Below, one piece after another: positions 1 through 5,343 of a DNA stretch of 5,343 nt. Both the position numbers and the translations under genes were made by a program. This DNA is from Verrucomicrobia bacterium TMED40 (lineage in GTDB: Bacteria; Verrucomicrobiota; Verrucomicrobiia; Opitutales; Seribacteraceae). Numbering within the stretch: the stretch's first letter is position 1; every line of letters starts with the position of its first letter. The notes under the pieces are model-generated. The model worked only from the letters and a program-made list of their open reading frames with translations, did not search any database and was not told the origin of the DNA. The DNA lies in contig NHCT01000013.1 of NCBI GenBank assembly GCA_002167605.1, forward strand, positions 34,896 through 40,238, read 5' to 3'.

Positions 1-2199
1 GCATGGCAGGTTGAAACCGGCGAGCGGGTTCTCACCTTGGGCAACGAACAGGATTCGATTCTCACCGCAAGCATTTCACCGGATCAATCCCTGGTTGCGA
101 TTGGGGGTACCTCCAAGTTGGTTAAGGTATTTGACCTCGCCAGTGGGGAAGTTCTCTATCAAATCAAGAAACATTCCGAATGGGTTACCCAAGTATCTTT
201 TTCTCCGGATGGCATACTCCTCGCCACTGCCGATCGTAACGGCGGCCTTCATGTTTGGGAAGCGGGAACCGGGAACCCCTTTTATTCGCTTCTTGGGCAC
301 AAGGCTGAAATCACCGACTTATCCTGGAGAACCGACGGGAATGTCTTACTATCCTCCTCCGAGGACGGTGGTATTCGAACCTGGGAAATGATCAATGGCA
401 AATCGGTTAAGACTTGGACTGCTCACAGCGGAGGTACCTTGTCCGCTCATTTTGATGAAAAAGGTAAAGTAGTCAGTTCCGGTCGTGACAAAACCGTCAA
501 GCTTTGGGACGAAAATGGCAAAGGCATCCGAACCATTTCAGGATTCAAGGACATTGTCATGGAAACCCGTCTTTCCCACGACGGAACCAAGGTCATCTCA
601 GGTGATTGGAGTGGTGAGATCAAGGTCTGGAATGCAACGGATGGAAAACTGGTCGGATCTTTAAGCGGAAACCCCCAAACCATCCAGTCTAGAATTCTCC
701 AAGCACGGGCTTCCGTGGAAAAAGCCCGCAAGGACTATAATGCTGCGCAACAGAAACTTGCTCCCTTGGTCAAAGCGGCGGAAGAAGCCAAGGATCTACA
801 CAACCAGGAAACAAGTGCCCACAAGATACACGAAGAAAAAGTTGTAAATTCAGAGAACGCTCTCAAGAAAACAAGAGCTGAATTAGAAACCGCAAAAAAG
901 AGCTTTTTAGCGAACAAAGCCAAGAAAGACCGTGCACTGAGTGAATCCCAAGCCAAGAAAAAGCTTTGGGAACAAGCGAACGCCGATCAAAATTCAAAAT
1001 TAAAAAAGTACCAGGAACTTCAAGCTCAGGTTACCAGCCTAAAAAAACAAAACGACGATCTTGGCAAAGCCCTTGAATCGGTCAAACGAAGTAAAACACA
1101 AAGTCCGGACGATCCGAAGGTTAGCAAAGCGTTAGTCGAGGCTCAAAAGTCTTTCGATGGAAAGAGGAAAGAATACGAAGATGCCGGACACCGATCAAAA
1201 GAAGCAAAAAGCATATACGAAAAAGCAAAGCAACAATTGGTAGCATCCAAAAAGATTTTCGACTCCAGTATCGAAACATTGGACGAGTCTTCTAAGCTTC
1301 TGGCACATTCACAAACCGCTCAAAACGAATGGATCAAACAGGTTAAAGAAGCCGAAAATCAACTCAAAATGAACGCCAGTTCCAGGGATCAATTAAAAGC
1401 TAAGGTAACTGCTTTGCAAGCGACTTGGTCCAAAAAGCAAACAGCTTCTCAGGGCCCTGCCAAGGAAGTTGAAAGTGCAAAAAACCGAATTGCTCGCAAC
1501 GAGGCAGACTTGACTTTCTGGCAGGCACAAATCATCAATCTGCAAAGACATAATGAGATCGCCAAGCTCGAAGATTTGAAGATTGAATTCGAATCACTGG
1601 AGGATTCACTTGAAGAAGCCTTGAGCCTGCAAAATCAGGCATCCTCCAACCTTGAAAAGACCTCTGAAGCCCTGCGTAGTTTGCCCGAAAGAATTACCCA
1701 GGCACAACAAGTTTTGGATTCTAAGAAATCACAACTCTCTCAAAAACAAAGGGAATCCGAAACTTTGCAAAAGCGGAAAACCGAAAAGAATGACTTTCTT
1801 TCTCAAGTGGAAACTCTTGCCAAGAAAACGACCAGCCAAACACAAGTGGAATCTCAAAACAAGACATTGAATCAAGTGGACTCCAAAATCAAGGAAGCCC
1901 TGAGTCTACTGAAAACCGATCTCTCAGGTTTTACGAAAGGGCAGCAAGCGAAAAGCCAGGAAATTCTAATCGCTCAAGCCGAAGTCAAAAAAGCGCAAGA
2001 TTCCTTGGCCTCCACTCTGAGTCAGCGTGAAAGCACCCCCAAGGTGCTTAGTGAAAGAAAGGCCGAACTCGACCGGGCGAACAACCAAGTCGCCTCAAGA
2101 CGTAAAGCAGTGGATGAGTTCCGGGGCCGTTTGAACGAACAGGAGTCAAAGACTCAAAATCTTCTTAAGGATTATTTGGCCGCCTCGCCCAAGAAGTAA
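1..2199 (+). CDS. WD40 beta-propeller protein with long C-terminal coiled coil (5' end outside window)
   Basis: The reading frame is open from base 1 and already encodes the tail of a WD40 blade (AWQVETGERVLTL), so the gene starts upstream and the TTG at 37 is internal. Five further blades cover about nt 58-678. They show the SPDG-type turn and a W/F-D or W-E/W-N blade ending (VFDLASG, VWEAGTG, TWEMING, LWDENG, VWNATDG), with one GH dipeptide (LLGHKAE). From about nt 680 to 2175 the protein is almost entirely a Lys/Glu/Gln/Ala-rich heptad-like coiled coil. Prolines break it near nt 1105-1116, 1456, 1684 and 2038. It ends in AASPKK with TAA. WD40 propellers bind proteins or peptides and have no catalysis of their own. 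Planctomycetal and verrucomicrobial proteins of this WD40-plus-coil type often begin with a c-type cytochrome-like domain, which cannot be checked here. The partner and cellular location are unknown. The coding call is secure; the functional role is not. Confidence 0.93.
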   Translation, partial: AWQVETGERVLTLGNEQDSILTASISPDQSLVAIGGTSKLVKVFDLASGEVLYQIKKHSEWVTQVSFSPDGILLATADRNGGLHVWEAGTGNPFYSLLGHKAEITDLSWRTDGNVLLSSSEDGGIRTWEMINGKSVKTWTAHSGGTLSAHFDEKGKVVSSGRDKTVKLWDENGKGIRTISGFKDIVMETRLSHDGTKVISGDWSGEIKVWNATDGKLVGSLSGNPQTIQSRILQARASVEKARKDYNAAQQKLAPLVKAAEEAKDLHNQETSAHKIHEEKVVNSENALKKTRAELETAKKSFLANKAKKDRALSESQAKKKLWEQANADQNSKLKKYQELQAQVTSLKKQNDDLGKALESVKRSKTQSPDDPKVSKALVEAQKSFDGKRKEYEDAGHRSKEAKSIYEKAKQQLVASKKIFDSSIETLDESSKLLAHSQTAQNEWIKQVKEAENQLKMNASSRDQLKAKVTALQATWSKKQTASQGPAKEVESAKNRIARNEADLTFWQAQIINLQRHNEIAKLEDLKIEFESLEDSLEEALSLQNQASSNLEKTSEALRSLPERITQAQQVLDSKKSQLSQKQRESETLQKRKTEKNDFLSQVETLAKKTTSQTQVESQNKTLNQVDSKIKEALSLLKTDLSGFTKGQQAKSQEILIAQAEVKKAQDSLASTLSQRESTPKVLSERKAELDRANNQVASRRKAVDEFRGRLNEQESKTQNLLKDYLAASPKK

Positions 2200-2231
2200 G
2201 GCATGCCTCCAAGCCTTCTACCCTTTGGGTA
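2198..2231 (+). other. Palindrome and small hairpins at the 3' end of the WD40 gene
   Basis: A perfect 10-bp palindrome, AGGCATGCCT, lies at 2199-2208 and includes the last base of the stop codon. AAGGC (2198-2202) can alternatively pair with GCCTT (2213-2217) across a 10-nt loop. TACCC (2219-2223) pairs with GGGTA (2227-2231) around a TTT loop. The stems are short and no clean U-tract follows, although a T-rich stretch (ATATTTTTC) lies about 10 nt downstream. This could be a weak terminator or an mRNA 3'-end structure. It could equally be chance. Confidence 0.2.
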
Positions 2232-2339
2232 TTTGCCTGAAATATTTTTCATCCTTTAAATTGGGCAAGCAGTTAAGAGATCTGATCTTCTTACCGTAAA
2301 TCAATCCCTCGCAACCTCAAAGTTTCGATCCTGCAAAAC

Positions 2340-2368
2340 TTGACATTCCCGAAGCCATTGAAATTAAT
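2340..2368 (+). promoter_or_regulatory. Candidate sigma70-type promoter for the protease-fusion gene
   Basis: TTGACA at 2340-2345 matches the -35 consensus at all six positions. After a 17-bp spacer comes ATTAAT at 2363-2368, a 4/6 match to TATAAT. Transcription would start near 2375, which is 3' of the first possible ATG (2372) and about 12 nt before the in-frame ATG at 2387. If the promoter is real, it argues for translation from 2387 on a very short leader. The site lies in the 172-bp spacer, which fits a separate transcription unit for the downstream gene. It was found by eye. Confidence 0.45.
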
Positions 2369-2371
2369 GTA

Positions 2372-4681
2372 ATGTTGATAATCTTCATGCTCAAAATTAA
2401 CACATCTGTTATTCGTTTAGGTCTGCTTCTTGCCTTCGGGCATTCATTCGAAAACTTGGCCGCCCAGGATAAGAATGCCTCCACCCCCTCGGAGCTTGCC
2501 TTGGCTAAACGGGAAGCACAAGACTTCGAAAAGCTAGCCGCCTTGGTGAAACCATCCGTTGTCGTAGTCGAAAGCGTCGATAGAGTAGGAAGAGAGGGAG
2601 GCAGAGGAACCGGTTTCGTGGTTTCGAGCGACGGGGTCATCGCCACCAATTTTCATGTTATAGGAGAACACCGTGATTTCTCTATTCGCTTTTCAAACGG
2701 AAAAAGCTTTCGCCCGGTTAGTATTCTCGGGATAGACCGGGATCGCGATTTGGCCTTGATCAAAATCGATGCGGAGAACCTCCCAACTTTAAAACTAGGA
2801 GATTCTGACAAGCTCCAACCGGGTGAAGCGGTTCTCTCCCTCGGAAATCCCCTGGGTTATGCGCACAGCGTAAGTCGGGGAGTGGTCGCGGCTTTACGTG
2901 AACTGGAATTAGGGGACGGTCGACCCATGGTGCAAGTTGCCATCCCCATTGAACCGGGTAGCAGCGGAAGCCCCGCCCTCGATCTCGAAGGGCGCGTGAT
3001 TGCGGTTTTGTCCATAAAATCAGGGGGAGCCATGGGATTCGGCGTTCCGGTCAATGAACTCAAAAAGCTAATCAGCGAATCCAGTGAACCCATACCCATA
3101 AAAAAATGGCTGACTATTGGCACCTTGGACGAATTGGAGTGGAAGCCAGTGATGAACGGATCCTGGAAACAAAGAGCGGGAATTATTCGAGCGAGTGGAT
3201 TAGGTTCCGGTTTTGGAGGAAGAATGCTTTGTCTCTATCAGGGAAGCACCCCCACCCTTCCCTATGAAATCGAGGTGGAGGTAAAGTTGGAAGATGACCG
3301 TGGAGCAGCCGGCTTAGTTTTTCATGCCGATGGCAAGGATACTCATTATGGGTTTTACCCCACCAGTGGTTCCCTGCGATTAACCCGGTTTGAGGGACCC
3401 AGTGTCTTTAATTGGACCATACTCAGAACCGTGGACTCTCCTGTCTACCGGCCCTATGAGTGGAACCTCCTTCAGGTTCAATTACAGGAGGACGGACGAA
3501 TGGTTTGCTCGGTCAATGGAGAAGTTGTGATCGATCTCAAGGATCTAGCATTAGTCAAAGGAAAGGTCGGGCTTTGCAAATTCCGGGAACCCACCGCCAG
3601 CTTTCGTAATTTCCGTTTCGCCAAACGATTCCCCAAATCCAAGGTTACACCGAAAATTATGACTCAGGTTCGAAAGCTAACTCGCGACTTAGTTACCCGC
3701 GAAGAGTTGCCCCATCGTAAAAAGCTGGAAATCATGGACCTGGGTGATTTTGCACCTCAAGCGATCGAGGATTACGCCTTGGAGCTGGAAAAACAAGCTT
3801 CCTCCGTACAGAAACTTGCCGAGGAAATTCGCGAACGGCTGATTATTCGGGAATTGGCCGATTCCCTTGCCCACGAGGACGAGCATTCGGTCGACCTGCT
3901 CCGGTCCGCCCTCTTAATCGCTCGATTGGACAATGCCCATTTCGATTTGGACGGCTACCTGAGAAAGGCCGATCTGTTTGCCCAAAAAATTGAGAAGAAG
4001 TTTTCCGATGAGACGAACAACGAGCAAAGACTTCGCATTCTGGTCTCTCAACTTTTTGATGAGATGGGCTTCCATGGCAGCACCTTGGACTACCACCACC
4101 GATCCAACAGTTACATGAATGAGGTCATGGACGACCGCGAAGGTTTACCCATTACCCTATCCATTCTTCTGATCGAGTTAGCCAACCGACTCAACTTACC
4201 CGTTTCTGGTCTCGGACTGCCCGGACATTTTATGGCCATCTATCGCGAACCGCTGGAGAAAAAGGACATCAAGAAAAGAGCCCCGTCCAAGGAAATCCTG
4301 ATCGATGCCTTTGGCGGAAAAATCATTAATAGACGAGAAGCATCTGACATAACCGGTGTACTCCTCAGCGAATTAAGCTTCGAACCCACCAGCAAAAAGG
4401 ATATCATTACACGAATGCTAAGAAACCTGATCCAATCTGCGGAGCGGGAGCAGGATCAAGTGAGCAAACTTCGATACATGGGTGCCATCCTGGCCATCAG
4501 CCCCAACGACCGATACACCCGGGCCATGCGGGCCATGATCCATTACGAAAGAGAGGAATTCGACAAAACCCTCATGGATATTGACTTTTTGCTATTGGAG
4601 AATCCGGAAAGCCCCGAAAACCTTCCATTGCAGGAAATCCGTACTCGCCTGATTGAGAGGGGCTTGATCGGACACCAGTAG
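2372..4681 (+). CDS. Exported trypsin-like protease fused to a DUF1080-like beta-sandwich and a SirB1/transglutaminase-like domain
   Basis: This is a 769-residue protein counted from ATG 2372. ATG 2387 (residue 6) is an equally good start, and neither has a visible Shine-Dalgarno site. Residues 6-31 form a signal peptide, with a hydrophobic LGLLLAF core and a likely cut after NLAA before QD. Residues 50-240 are a trypsin/HtrA-type protease with a complete triad: His95 (TNFHVI), Asp126 (RDRDLALIKI) and Ser198 (PGSSGSPALD). GSSGS replaces the usual GNSGG, and no PDZ domain follows. Residues 248-417 resemble the concanavalin-like fold of the DUF1080/3-keto-disaccharide hydrolase group (GAAGLVFHADG, WNLLQVQLQEDGRM, VNGEVV, GKVGLCKF, FRNFRF). 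After a helical linker, residues 505-665 match the SirB1 family (MNEVMDDREGLPITLSILL, GLPGHF, LIDAFGGK). Residues 675-765 are helical and TPR-like, as in SirB1 C-termini. The whole chain should act outside the cytoplasm. Substrates are unknown. The protease call is strong and the middle domain is moderate. Confidence 0.9.
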   Translation: MLIIFMLKINTSVIRLGLLLAFGHSFENLAAQDKNASTPSELALAKREAQDFEKLAALVKPSVVVVESVDRVGREGGRGTGFVVSSDGVIATNFHVIGEHRDFSIRFSNGKSFRPVSILGIDRDRDLALIKIDAENLPTLKLGDSDKLQPGEAVLSLGNPLGYAHSVSRGVVAALRELELGDGRPMVQVAIPIEPGSSGSPALDLEGRVIAVLSIKSGGAMGFGVPVNELKKLISESSEPIPIKKWLTIGTLDELEWKPVMNGSWKQRAGIIRASGLGSGFGGRMLCLYQGSTPTLPYEIEVEVKLEDDRGAAGLVFHADGKDTHYGFYPTSGSLRLTRFEGPSVFNWTILRTVDSPVYRPYEWNLLQVQLQEDGRMVCSVNGEVVIDLKDLALVKGKVGLCKFREPTASFRNFRFAKRFPKSKVTPKIMTQVRKLTRDLVTREELPHRKKLEIMDLGDFAPQAIEDYALELEKQASSVQKLAEEIRERLIIRELADSLAHEDEHSVDLLRSALLIARLDNAHFDLDGYLRKADLFAQKIEKKFSDETNNEQRLRILVSQLFDEMGFHGSTLDYHHRSNSYMNEVMDDREGLPITLSILLIELANRLNLPVSGLGLPGHFMAIYREPLEKKDIKKRAPSKEILIDAFGGKIINRREASDITGVLLSELSFEPTSKKDIITRMLRNLIQSAEREQDQVSKLRYMGAILAISPNDRYTRAMRAMIHYEREEFDKTLMDIDFLLLENPESPENLPLQEIRTRLIERGLIGHQ

Positions 4682-4688
4682 GGTTCCC

Positions 4689-5249
4689 TTAACGAATGTC
4701 GTCTTCGGTGTAACCCTCTGTGGTTTTGCCATCCGGTCCTTTGGAAAAAAGCCTAAATCCGCTGTTACCATCCTCTCTTGGAAATTCATAGACATACTCG
4801 TTTCCCCAAGGATCCAAAAACTCAGGGTCCTTGCCGAGGGTTTCGGACAACCAAAGGATCACCGAATTACCCCCCGAATGCGAAAGGTCCGGAATTTCAG
4901 CAACATCAAAGCTCATGAGTTCATAGCCAAACAGACCCGCTGGAATCGTCGTCGGGTAAGGAGGAACTTCAAGCGTTCCTTCCGCATTATGGAAACCCGC
5001 CAAGGAAAGGAATAGGCATTCGCCTGGAGTACACACTCCCCCCGAACAATTAGGATAACTTCCGTGATTTAAGCTGTACGAGTGCACTGCAGTTTTCAAA
5101 GCCGCAATTTCCATTTTTGCCTGCTTATCCTTTTGCTTAGAGAAAATGTAGGAAAATCCGGTAAAGAAAATTCCCACGATAATACCGAGAATTCCTACGA
5201 CCACGAGCAATTCGATCAAACTGAATGCCGAACGGGAAGAACCTTTCAT
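4689..5249 (-). CDS. GspG-like type II secretion pseudopilin
   Basis: This is a 186-residue prepilin-like protein. The short basic leader MKGSSRSA precedes the class III cleavage site A8|F9 (A|FSLIELLVVV), with Ala rather than the usual Gly at -1 and the conserved Glu at mature position 5. Residues 9-36 are the hydrophobic N-terminal helix, which continues as an amphipathic helix (KQAKMEIAALKTAVHSYSLN). The C-terminus has the GspG pattern: DPWGNEYVYEFP, then FRLFSKGPDGKTTEGYTEDD, the latter resembling the GspG calcium-site loop. GspG normally polymerises into the periplasmic pseudopilus of type II secretion. This protein is longer than a typical GspG of about 140 residues because of an insert at about residues 66-130 that includes three cysteines (C68, C73, C78). 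ATG 5249 is chosen over ATG 5267 because it gives the standard short leader, overlaps the upstream stop in ATGA and has an AGGTGG site. It could be another pseudopilin class with GspG-like features. Confidence 0.88.
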   Translation of the reverse strand: MKGSSRSAFSLIELLVVVGILGIIVGIFFTGFSYIFSKQKDKQAKMEIAALKTAVHSYSLNHGSYPNCSGGVCTPGECLFLSLAGFHNAEGTLEVPPYPTTIPAGLFGYELMSFDVAEIPDLSHSGGNSVILWLSETLGKDPEFLDPWGNEYVYEFPREDGNSGFRLFSKGPDGKTTEGYTEDDIR

Positions 5250-5343
5250 ACCACCACCTGAGCCCATCCCAACTTCAGCAACGCTTCCCGAACTTCCAAC
5301 AAATCCTCGTCCTCCAAAGCCATAAGTTTGAAATTCTCGTCCC
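5246..5343 (-). CDS. 3' end of an unidentified gene, coupled to the pseudopilin gene
   Basis: Only the last 31 codons are in the window; the frame is open to the edge, with its first complete codon at 5341-5339. The fragment begins DENFKLMALEDEDL and ends EALLKLGWAQVVV before TGA (5248-5246). The acidic, leucine-spaced, helix-like composition looks like genuine protein, whereas the other two frames read as Gly-rich or Trp/Arg-rich strings. The stop overlaps the pseudopilin start as ATGA, the classic arrangement of coupled operon genes. The fragment is too short to assign to a family. A secretion or pilus-assembly gene would fit the neighbour, but that is only a guess from context. Confidence 0.7.
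   Translation of the reverse strand, partial: DENFKLMALEDEDLLEVREALLKLGWAQVVV
5254..5259 (-). promoter_or_regulatory. Shine-Dalgarno-like site for the pseudopilin gene
   Basis: On the minus strand AGGTGG, a 5/6 match to AGGAGG, sits 4 nt before ATG 5249, inside the last codons of the upstream gene. It supports initiation at 5249 rather than at ATG 5267, whose upstream sequence has no comparable site. The spacing is a little short, so coupling through the ATGA overlap probably contributes to initiation. Confidence 0.45.

Noticed and set aside
37..39. TTG as the start codon of the WD40 gene
   Set aside because: The frame stays open to base 1 and encodes a WD40 blade end before the TTG, so the gene begins outside the window.
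447..956. Minus-strand open frames opposite the WD40/coil gene
   Set aside because: These are antisense shadows of a clearly coding plus strand and show no recognisable motifs.
1652..1870. Second-frame plus-strand open frame inside the coiled-coil region
   Set aside because: It is a Lys/Pro-rich shadow of the adenine-rich coiled-coil coding sequence, with no start signal or domain.
2219..2231. TACCC-TTT-GGGTA as an intrinsic terminator
   Set aside because: The stem has only 5 bp and no U-tract directly follows, so it is noted only as a weak structure.
2377..2382. GATAAT as the -10 box paired with TTGACA at 2340
   Set aside because: It is a 5/6 match, but the 31-bp spacer is far too long; it could only serve with a different, unseen -35.
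5265..5267. ATG giving a longer leader (MGSGGG...) for the pseudopilin
   Set aside because: It has no Shine-Dalgarno-like site and lies inside the upstream coding frame; ATG 5249 gives a standard prepilin leader and an ATGA overlap.
5250..5343. In-frame extension of the pseudopilin upstream to the window edge
   Set aside because: The frame is open but reads as a Gly/Ser/Phe-rich string unlike a prepilin leader, while another frame here looks like real protein.

Overview
The window appears to come from a bacterium of the Planctomycetes-Verrucomicrobia group, most likely a verrucomicrobial one. This is an inference from gene content. The clues are a WD40-propeller protein with a very long coiled-coil tail, a secreted trypsin-like protease fused to a DUF1080-like beta-sandwich and a SirB1-like transglutaminase-fold domain, and a GspG-like pseudopilin. 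No RNA gene, mobile element, CRISPR array or sign of recent transfer was found. Base composition is moderate, with a purine/adenine-rich top strand in the coiled-coil region that follows from its Lys/Glu/Gln-rich protein.

Layout. (1) Positions 1-2199, plus strand: the 3' part of a gene that begins before the window. It encodes the end of one WD40 blade, five full blades, then about 500 residues of nearly continuous coiled coil. (2) Positions 2200-2371: a 172-bp spacer with a small palindrome and weak hairpins just after the stop, and a good -35 (TTGACA) with a fair -10 just before the next gene. (3) Positions 2372-4681, plus strand (the true start may be 2387): an exported three-part protein made of a trypsin/HtrA-like protease with an intact His-Asp-Ser triad and no PDZ domain, a concanavalin-like beta-sandwich, and a SirB1-type domain with a helical C-terminus. 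(4) Positions 4689-5249, minus strand: a type II secretion pseudopilin that converges on gene 3, with only 7 bp between the two stop codons. (5) Positions 5246-5343, minus strand: the last 31 codons of another gene, whose stop overlaps the pseudopilin start in an ATGA. That overlap fixes the pseudopilin start at 5249 and indicates an operon.

The plus-strand genes are probably separate transcription units, given the spacer and the promoter-like site. Their products look suited to the cell envelope: the protease fusion has a signal peptide, and the WD40 protein resembles planctomycetal/verrucomicrobial envelope proteins that often carry an N-terminal cytochrome-like domain, which would lie outside this window. 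The minus-strand pair is a translationally coupled operon containing a secretion or pilus-like component. Nothing here proves a joint function for the two strands. The most unusual item is the protease/beta-sandwich/SirB1 fusion.
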